A stretch of 54,148 bases of DNA. It comes from an uncultured Acetatifactor sp. (GTDB taxonomy: Bacteria; Bacillota; Clostridia; Lachnospirales; Lachnospiraceae). The stretch is taken from assembly GCA_910577235.1 (NCBI GenBank), contig CAJTMX010000028.1:1-54148 (forward strand), in the 5' to 3' direction. The position numbers were made by a program, and so were the translations under genes. Shown here in pieces: positions 9,187-17,618 of the stretch (the first letter of the stretch is position 1; every line of letters begins with the position of its first letter). The notes under the pieces are model-generated. The model worked only from the letters and a program-made list of their open reading frames with translations, had not been told where the DNA came from and searched no databases.

Positions 9187-9217
9187 TCCCAGTGAGGTTA
9201 TCCCGCTGGGATTTTTT
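9187..9217 (+). terminator. Rho-independent terminator after the 66-aa gene
   Basis: TCCCAG (9187-9192) pairs with CTGGGA (9206-9211), followed by six T. Confidence 0.65.
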
Positions 9218-9246
9218 GTGGTTTCAAACACTTTAAAGGAGGGAAT

Positions 9247-11010
9247 GTGAAAAGAACATGTATAGCAGTAGTTTTGATATTTATTATGTTGTTTTCCGGC
9301 ACACTGACCGCTTATGCGGAGGGGAGCGGGAATGTGGACGGCGGCGGTGGCAGTCTGAACCATGGGACAAAGTCCTATAACTGGCCGGGCAATACCTATC
9401 AGGGAGTGCGCGTGACGGTGGTGGACGCCCAGACTGGGGGAATTGTGGCAGAACCGGTGGACTTTACGAATAAAAATCTGTCAACTGTGGCGGGCAATAT
9501 GTTCCACTTTGGAAAAGTCAGCAAGCTGCAGTATCGGGATGGGGCGGCGCTGACATTACAGCTGTCAGACTATACCTATTATGTGCCGGACAACCCCATG
9601 CCCAAGGTCATATCCAGCAACAGCAGCAAGGCAAGTATAGCGCAGATCAAGCGGTATTTCTGTTCGGAAGGGGCGGCATCCATGGTGGCGGCAAAGACTG
9701 GGATGGATATGGAAAGGCTCACGGATGGCTCCTGTAAGCTGGTGATTGAGCCGATCATCTATCTGATCTACAATAATCTGTACTTTGCCATGACAGTTAC
9801 GGAGGCAGGACTTTACAACAGGATGACAGGGGGAGATCTGGGGGCTCATTTTCCCACGGTAGTCATGAAGAATCTTGCCCTTGCCCTGTTTCTTGAGAAG
9901 GCAGATCTTGGCTTTTCCGCCTACACCGGTTCCAGGACCACGGCAAGAACTACGGACGAAATGGTGCAGACGCTGGGCATCGGCATCATTAGCTATAAAG
10001 GGGCGCCGCCCACGGAGGCGGTGTATGATGCCATATACCGGATTGATACGGATGTGATTACTTCCACCACTTTATCCACTACGGATGAGATTAACAATGA
10101 TGCCAGAGCCACAGTAACCTTTTCCATGGGCGGCAAGAACTATCAGATGACGGGGGTGGTGCTCCCGAAGAACGGGAGCCAGCTTGTGTGGGTAAAGTGG
10201 CATACGCCGTCCGAGCCGGGCGAGATCACCATAAGCATATCAACGAATAAGGGGAGGCTTGCTACCACCATCGTCAGGGCAAATGTGGTAGATCTGAATG
10301 AGAATCCGCCGCCGGATCCCATGGCGGACGACCGCTATGACGGCTATATCAGGCCCTCCCTGCCATCGGGACAGAATGTGACCGGCTTAAGCTGGGGTGT
10401 CTGGCGGTGCTGGTGGCACGCAAGCTGGGTATGGGTGCCTGACTGGAAATGGGAGCGGGGAAATCATGGCGCAAGCTGTCCGGATGACTGCACATCCAGT
10501 CACGGACGCTGGGTAGACAAGGGGGAATGGAAGGATAAGGGCTGGTATGACTATGCCTGGGACAGCTATTCCGCAGCTCTGTCCGCAACCATGCGGATTA
10601 TACCGGATGAAAAGAACCCTACCGCCGCAGGCACCGTCCTGAAATCGGGATATGGCATCAACATGACGGCATCGGCGCAAGTGGTCTCCGGTGCGCCCTC
10701 AGGCCATATCACAGAGCCCCAGACAGCGGTAGCCTATTTTCCGGAATTTCAATACACTGACTACTGGAGGCTGTTAGAGAGGACAAGTCCGGGATATTCG
10801 GCAGCATTTCAGTTCCGGGTGAATGAATACAGCACTTATGGCAGAAGAACGCATTTTACGCCGGTCTGGTTCCCGGACGGAAACTATACCGTGTATGCGC
10901 AGGTCATGGATGCGTGGACGCCGGCGGGGATGCTCCAGATACATTTAAGTGACACCCTCACGGTTCATGGTAATCTGTTTTCAGACTGGCATGTTCGCCC
11001 AATCAATTAA
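9247..11010 (+). CDS. Secreted Trp-rich protein of the conjugation/secretion locus
   Basis: 587 aa with a clear signal peptide (KRTCIAVVLIFIMLFSGTLTAYA, cut before EG). GTG start at 9247 directly after AAAGGAGGG. The mature protein looks beta-rich. Residues about 385-440 form a Trp/Asp/Gly-dense segment (WRCWWHASWVWVPDWKWERG) with two Cys in CPDDC. No anchor motif is visible at the C-terminus. Its position just upstream of the VirB4 genes suggests a surface or trans-wall component of the transfer apparatus. No family recognised. Confidence 0.6.
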   Translation: MKRTCIAVVLIFIMLFSGTLTAYAEGSGNVDGGGGSLNHGTKSYNWPGNTYQGVRVTVVDAQTGGIVAEPVDFTNKNLSTVAGNMFHFGKVSKLQYRDGAALTLQLSDYTYYVPDNPMPKVISSNSSKASIAQIKRYFCSEGAASMVAAKTGMDMERLTDGSCKLVIEPIIYLIYNNLYFAMTVTEAGLYNRMTGGDLGAHFPTVVMKNLALALFLEKADLGFSAYTGSRTTARTTDEMVQTLGIGIISYKGAPPTEAVYDAIYRIDTDVITSTTLSTTDEINNDARATVTFSMGGKNYQMTGVVLPKNGSQLVWVKWHTPSEPGEITISISTNKGRLATTIVRANVVDLNENPPPDPMADDRYDGYIRPSLPSGQNVTGLSWGVWRCWWHASWVWVPDWKWERGNHGASCPDDCTSSHGRWVDKGEWKDKGWYDYAWDSYSAALSATMRIIPDEKNPTAAGTVLKSGYGINMTASAQVVSGAPSGHITEPQTAVAYFPEFQYTDYWRLLERTSPGYSAAFQFRVNEYSTYGRRTHFTPVWFPDGNYTVYAQVMDAWTPAGMLQIHLSDTLTVHGNLFSDWHVRPIN

Positions 11011-11025
11011 GAATCGGAGGAAAAA

Positions 11026-11718
11026 ATGGAAAGTTTATTGTTTCCCATAATTATGCTTGCCGTCACCCTGGCCGGTGGCGGCATTTTGCTTTTGTTGTTA
11101 AAAACAGCCCGAAAATGCCCGCAGACAGACCCGGGCAGTGCGGCCATGCAGACTGCGCAGCAGTTTATTAATGTGAAGGACATCCGGGATAAGTACCTGT
11201 ATACCCGTGACGGGATGGCCTTCGTCTATCTCAGGATTCATGCCGTCAGCATTGACCTTTACAGCAGGGCGGAGAAGAGTGCGCTGATCAAGACGCTGAC
11301 GGCAGAGCTTTCCGACATCCAGTATCCGTTTAAATTCATGGCCCTATCCCGGCCTGTGGATATATCCCCGTTGATTGCGGAGATGGGGGAGATGTTAAAA
11401 GAGGCGGAGGACAAGCGGAAAGAGCTGTTACGGCAGGAGATTTTGCAGATGGGCGGTTTTGCACTGTCCGGGGAAATTGTGGAGCGGCAGTTCTATATTG
11501 CGCTCTGGGAGAAACAGGAAGAGGGAACAGAGCGGGAACTCTCCAAAAGGGCATCCCTGCTCTGTGAAAAATTTGCCGCCGGAGGCGTGGCCTGCGACAT
11601 TCTTGTGGAAAAGGAGATCGTCAGGCTGCTCAACCTTGTAAACAACCCGTCCTATACTCATCTGGAAGATATGGAGACAGCGGCGAGCATACCCATGCTG
11701 AAGGGAGTGATAGAATGA
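11026..11718 (+). CDS. N-terminal half of a split VirB4-like ATPase, membrane-anchored
   Basis: 230 aa. One transmembrane helix (residues about 4-25) is followed by a cytoplasmic region that resembles the N-terminal domain of VirB4/TraC-type ATPases (QFINVKDIRDKYLYTRDGMAFVYLRI ... FKFMALSRPVDISPL). It overlaps the next gene by 4 nt (ATGA). Together the two proteins total about 840 residues, the length of a single-chain VirB4, and this half has no P-loop. I infer that the ancestral gene was split, with the anchor retained on this part. Confidence 0.65.
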   Translation: MESLLFPIIMLAVTLAGGGILLLLLKTARKCPQTDPGSAAMQTAQQFINVKDIRDKYLYTRDGMAFVYLRIHAVSIDLYSRAEKSALIKTLTAELSDIQYPFKFMALSRPVDISPLIAEMGEMLKEAEDKRKELLRQEILQMGGFALSGEIVERQFYIALWEKQEEGTERELSKRASLLCEKFAAGGVACDILVEKEIVRLLNLVNNPSYTHLEDMETAASIPMLKGVIE

Positions 11719-13547
11719 AACGTACAGCGCAGACGGTGGAACAGGCGCCGGTGAACAATGCCCTGTTGAACGTAGTGACGCCTCTGGGATTGTCTTTTGA
11801 AAAGAACCGGCTTTCCATCGGGGAGAATATGGGAAAGATTTACGGCATAATACGCTATCCGCAGAAGGTGGAGGTGGAATGGCTCTCCAGGCTGACGAAC
11901 ATCCCCGATACATATGTTTCTATCGGTTTTAAACCGGTGGATAACGGAACCCTCATCAATGCCATCTCCAGAAGTGTGGTGCAGCAGAGAGGGCTGGCGG
12001 AGAGCGCAAAGGATCCTCTGTCAAGGCAGCGGGCGGAAAAGGCCGCCGAGGACGGGGAGAAAGTTATCATGCAGATTGACAGGGAGGGCGAGACGGTAGG
12101 ATTGATGAGTGTGGAGGTTATGCCGGTGGCAGGTGAGGAAAAGGAGTTTAAAAAAGCCTGCCGCCGGGCGGAAAGTATCGCAAGCGTCATGAAATGCAGG
12201 ATGCGGGCAATTCCCAATCTCCAGAAAGAGGCGTTCATGCACCTGTCCCCCAGCTTTTCCAACCATGGGAAGATAGAGAGCATCCTGCAGAAGGTAGTTC
12301 CCATTTCCACTTTTGTGGGAGGTTTCCCCTTTGCCAGCAGCGGTTTTAATGACGGGGAAGGATATTATCTTGCCAAGGACAGAAACGGCGGGCTGGTGAT
12401 CGTGGATGTGTGGAGGCGCGGCGAGGACAGAACTAACAGCAATTTCTGTGTCATGGGTAATTCCGGCGTGGGAAAATCCACGGCTATCAAGCATATCATG
12501 CTGTCGGAATACATGAGAGGCACACGCATCATTGTCATCGATCCTGAATCCGAGTATAAAGATCTGTGTCAAAATTTAGGCGGCGATTGGATCAATGCGG
12601 CGGGCGGTTCCAGGGGCATGATAAACCCTCTTCAGGTCAGGCCGTCCCCCAGGGATGACGAGGACGAGAAAGAGGAACTGCGGCTGTATCGGGATGAGGG
12701 CTATGGCATGAACGATCTGGCATTGCATATGAAGAACCTGGAGATTTTCTTCAGCCTGTATATTCCCTCGCTGACGGATATGCAGAAAGCTGTCCTGAAA
12801 AAGTGTCTGGTGGAGCTGTACCAGAAGTTTGACATCACATGGGACACGGATGTGACCGGGCTAAGGCCGCAGGATTTTCCTATTTTTTCAGACCTCTATG
12901 CCTTGGTGCAGGAAAAGGCAGGGGTGGAGAAAGGAGCCGGTGTCTATACCGACCTTGCGATGCTTTTATACGATATAGCAAAGGGAGCGGACAGCTTTAT
13001 ATGGAACGGCCATACCACCGTGTCCGGCGGCTCCTGTTTCACAGTTATGGATACCCATGCCTTGCAGGAAACCAGCGACAATGTGAAGAGAACCCAGTAT
13101 TTTAATATTCTTACCTATGACTGGGAACAGATGAGCCGGAACCGGGAGGAACGGGTGCTGCTTGTCTGTGATGAGGCATACTTAATGATCGATCAGAAAG
13201 TGCCGCAGTCCCTTGTCTATCTCAGGAATGTGATGAAACGTGCCAGAAAATATGAGGCGGCGTTAGGCATCATTTCCCACAGCCTTGTGGACTTCCTGCA
13301 TGAGAGTGTCAAGCAGTACGGACAGGCCCTGCTTGACATCCCCTGCTATAAGATTCTGATGGGGACGGACGGAAAGAACTTGAAAGAAACGGCAGACCTG
13401 TATGATCTGACGGAGGCGGAGCAGGAGCTGCTCCTGGCCAGAAAGAGGGGACATGCCCTGTTTATGGCGGGGGCGAAACGGCTCCATATCCAGTTCGACA
13501 TACCGGAGTACAAATTTAACTATATGGGCAAGGCAGGCGGGCGTTAA
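11715..13547 (+). CDS. VirB4/TraE-like conjugation ATPase (C-terminal motor part)
   Basis: 610 aa, cytoplasmic. Walker A GNSGVGKST is at about 246-254, the Walker B-like segment VLLVCDEAYLMI at about 481-492, and later motifs (SHSLVDFL, LARKRGHALFMAG) fit the VirB4 family. VirB4 energises substrate translocation and pilus biogenesis in type IV secretion. The start overlaps the previous gene, which supplies the missing N-terminal domain. The stop codon lies inside a terminator-like hairpin. Confidence 0.9.
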   Translation: MKRTAQTVEQAPVNNALLNVVTPLGLSFEKNRLSIGENMGKIYGIIRYPQKVEVEWLSRLTNIPDTYVSIGFKPVDNGTLINAISRSVVQQRGLAESAKDPLSRQRAEKAAEDGEKVIMQIDREGETVGLMSVEVMPVAGEEKEFKKACRRAESIASVMKCRMRAIPNLQKEAFMHLSPSFSNHGKIESILQKVVPISTFVGGFPFASSGFNDGEGYYLAKDRNGGLVIVDVWRRGEDRTNSNFCVMGNSGVGKSTAIKHIMLSEYMRGTRIIVIDPESEYKDLCQNLGGDWINAAGGSRGMINPLQVRPSPRDDEDEKEELRLYRDEGYGMNDLALHMKNLEIFFSLYIPSLTDMQKAVLKKCLVELYQKFDITWDTDVTGLRPQDFPIFSDLYALVQEKAGVEKGAGVYTDLAMLLYDIAKGADSFIWNGHTTVSGGSCFTVMDTHALQETSDNVKRTQYFNILTYDWEQMSRNREERVLLVCDEAYLMIDQKVPQSLVYLRNVMKRARKYEAALGIISHSLVDFLHESVKQYGQALLDIPCYKILMGTDGKNLKETADLYDLTEAEQELLLARKRGHALFMAGAKRLHIQFDIPEYKFNYMGKAGGR

Positions 13548-13563
13548 GCGCCTGCCTCTTTTT
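13532..13563 (+). terminator. Terminator or attenuator overlapping the virB4 stop
   Basis: GGCAGG (13532-13537) pairs with CCTGCC (13551-13556), followed by TCTTTTT. It would reduce read-through into the peptidase gene. Confidence 0.5.
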
Positions 13564-13576
13564 CGGAGGTGATAAA

Positions 13577-14401
13577 TTGGCAGATCCAATCATAGCAAAA
13601 CTGCTGGCAGAGGCAGCTTTACAGGCGGCAAAAGACAAGGAGGGCAGGAAAAGGCTGCTTGCGGTCATTTTAGGCCCGGTGATTTTTCTGCTGCTCCTGA
13701 TCGCTCTGGTGCTGTATCTCGTTACAAGCCCTTTTTCGGCCTTGGCCGCCTGGCTTACAGGGGGAGAAACCGCTGCTGTGGATGCTTTCCAGAAAGATTA
13801 CGGTTACAGTAATGATTCCGGTATCTTTGACAGGGATTTCCGGGAGGCGGACGGGCAGGAGTATGACGAGGACATTCTGCTCGGCAGGGACGGAGAAATC
13901 CAGGTGGTTTATTATAATCAACTGGATGAGCGGTGGAAGGAGGAACCATATGGGGAGGATAAGATCGGCACCCATGGGTGCGGCCCCACAAGCATGAGCA
14001 TTGTAGTATCTACCTTTACGGATAGAAATGTGGATCCGATAGAAATGGCAGCGTGGTCTTATGAGAACGGCTATTACTGTCCGGGAGGCGGCTCCTACCA
14101 CAGCCTGATACCAAAGGCAGCGGAACACTGGGGGCTTTCGGTGGATAGGAACCTTGCGCCGGAGAATGTGGCGGATGCCCTTGGGGAAGGAAAGCTGGTG
14201 GTTGCCATTATGTCAAAGGGGCATTTTACAAAGAGCGGGCATTTCATTGTATTGCGGGGAATTACGCCGGAAGGGAAGGTACTTGTGGCGGATCCCGCCA
14301 GTTTAAAGCGGAGTAATCAGGAATGGGACTTGTCGTTCATTTTAAAGGAGGCGAAAAGGAGGGTGGGGGCAGGCGGCCCGTTCTGGGCTATATCCAGATG
14401 A
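13577..14401 (+). CDS. Membrane-anchored C39-like cysteine peptidase
   Basis: 274 aa. TTG start at 13577 with CGGAGG upstream (13564-13569). After about 27 residues comes a transmembrane helix (about 31-53), then an extracytoplasmic Peptidase_C39_2-like domain from about 110. The catalytic Cys is in THGCGPTSM, His in SGHFIVLRG and Asp in VADPAS. In many Gram-positive T4SS loci a wall hydrolase (NlpC/P60 or CHAP) follows VirB4; here a C39-fold protein takes that place. Possible roles are wall remodelling or processing of an exported peptide or pilin. Confidence 0.75.
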   Translation: MADPIIAKLLAEAALQAAKDKEGRKRLLAVILGPVIFLLLLIALVLYLVTSPFSALAAWLTGGETAAVDAFQKDYGYSNDSGIFDRDFREADGQEYDEDILLGRDGEIQVVYYNQLDERWKEEPYGEDKIGTHGCGPTSMSIVVSTFTDRNVDPIEMAAWSYENGYYCPGGGSYHSLIPKAAEHWGLSVDRNLAPENVADALGEGKLVVAIMSKGHFTKSGHFIVLRGITPEGKVLVADPASLKRSNQEWDLSFILKEAKRRVGAGGPFWAISR

Positions 14402-14518
14402 ATGATGCAGACGAATGCCGTTTCGCTTTGCAGAAAAGTGTAAGGTATCGGAATTTTATGGTTGACAGGGAGAGAATGTCCGCTCAGGGCATTCTCCCGG
14501 AAAGGAGACAGTGAGATT

Positions 14519-15505
14519 ATGATTTTATACTTGTCCTCCCAGCAGCACACCAATCTGCTGGATTTTCTGGCGGAGCATGAGGACGCCCTGCCGGTTAAGA
14601 AGATGACGGGGAATTTCATGTTAAAGCAGTTTGTGGTCTATGATATGCGTAATTTCTCCCATTGTACGGAACTTGTGCTGGACCGTATCGCTTTTGGGGA
14701 TGAGGATGAAGATTTTGCTCATGCCATTGAGGAATTTCTGACAATGTATAACGCCAGAGTCACGGTAATCTGCGAGGGGTTGAAAGAAAGTGATCCGCTT
14801 TGCCGGGCATTGCTGGCTGCCGGGGTAGGCAATATCGTTGCCAGCGTGGAGATAAGGGAGATGCAGGATGAGATCAGGCAGTCTCTGAGCAGCCGGGGCA
14901 TGACAAAGTTTTCCCCCAGAGAAAGGGAAAAGGGTAAAATGCAGGAGGAACAGTATCGGTTTACGGCGGACAGGGTCAGGATCGCCATGGTAAGTTCCCA
15001 GAGCCGTATCGGGACAACGACCACGGCTCTAGGGTTTGCCGCATGGCTGGGCAGCGTGGGGGCAAGCGTGGCTTATGTGGAGAAAAATGGCAGCGGCATT
15101 ATTCCCTATCTGAAGGATGCCTATGAGATGGAGGATGAGGCGGGGGGCTTTCGGCTGGAGAAGATGTGGTATGGCACACAGGCACCGGAGGCGGGATTTC
15201 ACTTTTTGATTGAGGATTACGGGACAGGCAGACCGGAAGTGGATGCAGATATTTTGCTGCTAGTCTGTGGGATGAAACCGTATGAGATGGAGCATACCAT
15301 GAGGCTGCTGGGGCAGTATGAAACCAGGGCTGCTATCATACTGTGCCCCTTTGTGGAAAGGTCATTACGGGGAACCTATGCGGAGGCTTTTCAGACAGAA
15401 TATCACAAGGTGCTTTTTCTGGAATACCAGCCGGACTGCATGGATGGTAGCCCAAACGCAAAGATTTATAAAAACATCATAGAGAGATATATCGCCGGGG
15501 AATGA
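14519..15505 (+). CDS. CpaE/ParA-like ATPase with diverged P-loop
   Basis: 328 aa from ATG 14519, about 12 nt after AAAGGAGA. Residues 1-125 resemble a receiver-like domain (VVYDMRNFSHC, ARVTVICEGLK). From about residue 155 a MinD/ParA-like domain begins with SSQSRIGTTTTALGFAAWL, where the usual GKT lysine of Walker A is replaced (IGTTTT). This is a second TadZ/CpaE-like protein in the locus; the degenerate P-loop suggests reduced or absent ATP hydrolysis. A hairpin (14468-14498) lies in its leader. Confidence 0.6.
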   Translation: MILYLSSQQHTNLLDFLAEHEDALPVKKMTGNFMLKQFVVYDMRNFSHCTELVLDRIAFGDEDEDFAHAIEEFLTMYNARVTVICEGLKESDPLCRALLAAGVGNIVASVEIREMQDEIRQSLSSRGMTKFSPREREKGKMQEEQYRFTADRVRIAMVSSQSRIGTTTTALGFAAWLGSVGASVAYVEKNGSGIIPYLKDAYEMEDEAGGFRLEKMWYGTQAPEAGFHFLIEDYGTGRPEVDADILLLVCGMKPYEMEHTMRLLGQYETRAAIILCPFVERSLRGTYAEAFQTEYHKVLFLEYQPDCMDGSPNAKIYKNIIERYIAGE

Positions 15506-15573
15506 TTCTCCGGCGCTGCTGGGAAATGAAAACACAAGTAATGATTAAAATAGGAGATTGCGAGGTAACGAAT

Positions 15574-16287
15574 ATGAATCAGTTTGAAATGAAGAAGTTG
15601 GCATATCAGTCACAGTTAAGGAACAGGGCGCTGCAGGTGCTTTTATACCTGATCGACCGGTCCAATACGGAACAGACCTGTTTTCCGGCTGTACCGACTA
15701 TCAGCAGGGAACTGCATATCAGCATATCCACAGTAAAGCGAGCTATGCGCGAGTTGGTAGAGGCGGGATATGTGGCAAAGGAAAGCCGGTTTCGTGAGGG
15801 GAACAGAGGGCAGACTTCAAATCTCTATATTTTACATTTTCCAGTGGCGGAAGAGGTATCGGAAGAAACAGCGGTATCAGATAAAATTGTACAAACAGAG
15901 CAGGCGGAGCAGACGGATCAGGCGGGCATGGAAACAGAGCCCGCCCTTAAAATGGCGGGAGAAATTAAAGCGGCGGAAGAATATAAGGAATCTCTGTCCG
16001 AAGAAAAAGATATAGATAAAGCGAAAAGCGTAAGCGTAGCAGAAAATAATGACGGCATAGATGCACTGGATGCTGTCCTGAATAGATATGGGATGGTGGA
16101 ACAGCCGGATTGTCGTATAAATCAAGGGAACGGTGTGAATACAGATAATTTTGCCATCGCAGGACGGAACGGAATGCGGGGTTATAGGAAAATAGCAGAA
16201 ATAGCCGAAATTTTGCTGCGGAAAAGCAACATGATTGTCTGCGGCTTTCAGTGGCCGGGGGCGGGGGTCAATCTGATACCGCCTTGA
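15574..16287 (+). CDS. Helix-turn-helix DNA-binding protein (HTH_36 type)
   Basis: 237 aa from ATG 15574; starts at 15502 or 15526 are also open. The N-terminal 80 residues are a winged helix (LQVLLYLIDRSN ... TISRELHISISTVKRAMRELVEAGYV) like the HTH_36 domains of replication initiators and mobile-element regulators. The rest is Glu-rich, low complexity and probably disordered. It is the last gene of the + strand machinery operon and could regulate the ICE or act in its replication. Confidence 0.65.
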   Translation: MNQFEMKKLAYQSQLRNRALQVLLYLIDRSNTEQTCFPAVPTISRELHISISTVKRAMRELVEAGYVAKESRFREGNRGQTSNLYILHFPVAEEVSEETAVSDKIVQTEQAEQTDQAGMETEPALKMAGEIKAAEEYKESLSEEKDIDKAKSVSVAENNDGIDALDAVLNRYGMVEQPDCRINQGNGVNTDNFAIAGRNGMRGYRKIAEIAEILLRKSNMIVCGFQWPGAGVNLIPP

Positions 16288-16379
16288 GCTTTCAATTTAA
16301 CAAAATGCTAAAGAGCGGAAAAGAAGTATTTATTTAGGTGAACACCTGAGCATATCATGATACGGCCTGAATGCTGAGC

Positions 16380-16703
16380 CTATGATTTTGGGTGCGGATC
16401 CAGAATGCGCTTAAGTACTGTGGAAAGCAGCAGGAGGTCGCTCTCCGGCAGTTTTTCAATATCGTTCATTATGCTCCTTACAAGGCTCGGATTGTTGATC
16501 GTGGGGTTAAAAAATTCAGCGGGCGTAATATCAAAATAGGCGCAGATGTCGAGAAATGCGCCCATGGAAGGCAAATTGCGGCCGGATGTAATTGACTGGA
16601 TATAGCCCTGGCTATGTCCAAGATCCAGGCTGAGTTGATATTCGGAAATATTCTTTTTCATGCGTAATTCATTGATACGCTCCTGAATAAATTTTTCGTA
16701 CAT
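16380..16703 (-). CDS. XRE-family transcriptional regulator
   Basis: 107 aa with an N-terminal Cro/C1 helix-turn-helix (residues about 7-62: ISEYQLSLDLGHSQGYIQSITSGRNLPS). The RBS on the minus strand is GGAGGTGGGAT. It is transcribed divergently from the agr genes; a 12-bp-arm palindrome in its own promoter is a good operator candidate. The fold and the C-terminal helix (RSIMNDIEKLPESDLLLLSTVL) resemble those of the second XRE protein at 27380-27724. The two regulators bracket the AT-rich cargo. Confidence 0.85.
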   Translation of the reverse strand: MYEKFIQERINELRMKKNISEYQLSLDLGHSQGYIQSITSGRNLPSMGAFLDICAYFDITPAEFFNPTINNPSLVRSIMNDIEKLPESDLLLLSTVLKRILDPHPKS

Positions 16704-16731
16704 ATCCCACCTCCATAAAATTAGTTTATAC

Positions 16732-16762
16732 TATTTCAAATATCTGTAATATATTTGAAATA
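16732..16762. promoter_or_regulatory. Palindromic operator candidate for the XRE regulator
   Basis: Perfect inverted repeat TATTTCAAATAT (16732-16743) and ATATTTGAAATA (16751-16762) with a 7-bp spacer, just upstream of the minus-strand XRE gene. The minus-strand sequence next to it contains a TATAAA -10 candidate (16725-16730), so binding here would block the regulator's own promoter. Confidence 0.55.
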
Positions 16763-16915
16763 TTTGTATTTACAAAAAAATGAAAAAAGAGCATACTTAA
16801 AATATCTAAATGCTAATTATAGAAGGATTGGAATAAAATATGATGCAAAGCGGAGGGTTGAATTATAAACATGAAGGATGTATTATTTTGCAAAACTAAT
16901 ATTGCGGGAGGCAGT

Positions 16916-17617
16916 ATGTATAATATAGGGATATGTGATGACGGCAAAAATATTTGCGCATTACTTGAGGAAATGGTGATACAGTATGCGGATAAGAACA
17001 AACTGAAAATAGACACTCAGGTATGGTATACCGGCGAGGATTTGTGTAAGTATCTTGAACAGGGCGGTCATCTGGATATATTGTTTCTTGATATTGAGCT
17101 GATAAAACTGACAGGAATTGAGGTGGGCGATTTTATCAGAAACAAGCTGGAGGACAGAGGGATGCAGATTGTTTATATATCCGGAGAATCCTCCTATGCG
17201 CAGAAATTGTTCAAGACCCAGCCCATGGATTTTCTGGTAAAGCCAATAACCATGCAGCAGATAGAGGATGCGCTTAAACTGGCCATCAAGCTGCTTGAGA
17301 AAAATGCAGAACGGTTTGAATTTCAGAATGGCAGGGATTATTACTATATCTCATACCATGAAATCATATACTTCGAGAGTGAAGGGCGGAAGATAAAGAT
17401 AGTGGCAATGGATGAGGAAAGAGAGTTTTACGGGGCGATAAGGGAATTGGAGAAAAAGCTGCCCAAGGAGTTTTTTACGATTCATCAGTCCTATGTGATA
17501 AACAAGATACATGTAGTGCGGTATACTTATGAAACGGTGGAGATGGATAATAACACGATACTGTCGATCAGCAAAGCATATCGGAAACAAGTTAGGGAAA
17601 GGCTGCTAAGGGGATAA
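16916..17617 (+). CDS. agrA: AgrA-type LytTR response regulator
   Basis: 233 aa from ATG 16916 (RBS GGGAGG). A receiver domain with acidic pocket Asp8/Asp9 and phospho-acceptor Asp59 in ILFLDIEL is followed by a LytTR DNA-binding domain (about 130-232: YYYISYHEIIYFESEGRKI ... IHQSYVINKIHVVRY). The adjacent AgrC-like kinase and the AgrD/AgrB genes identify it as the transcriptional output of a peptide quorum-sensing circuit. LytTR proteins bind paired direct repeats about 21-22 bp apart, and such repeats are found upstream of both agrD copies. Confidence 0.9.
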   Translation: MYNIGICDDGKNICALLEEMVIQYADKNKLKIDTQVWYTGEDLCKYLEQGGHLDILFLDIELIKLTGIEVGDFIRNKLEDRGMQIVYISGESSYAQKLFKTQPMDFLVKPITMQQIEDALKLAIKLLEKNAERFEFQNGRDYYYISYHEIIYFESEGRKIKIVAMDEEREFYGAIRELEKKLPKEFFTIHQSYVINKIHVVRYTYETVEMDNNTILSISKAYRKQVRERLLRG

Positions 17618-17618
17618 T

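Noticed and set aside
14402..14518. Origin of transfer near the GGGAGAGAATG hairpin (14468-14498)
   Set aside because: A single modest hairpin without a relaxase gene nearby or nic-like sequence is not enough.
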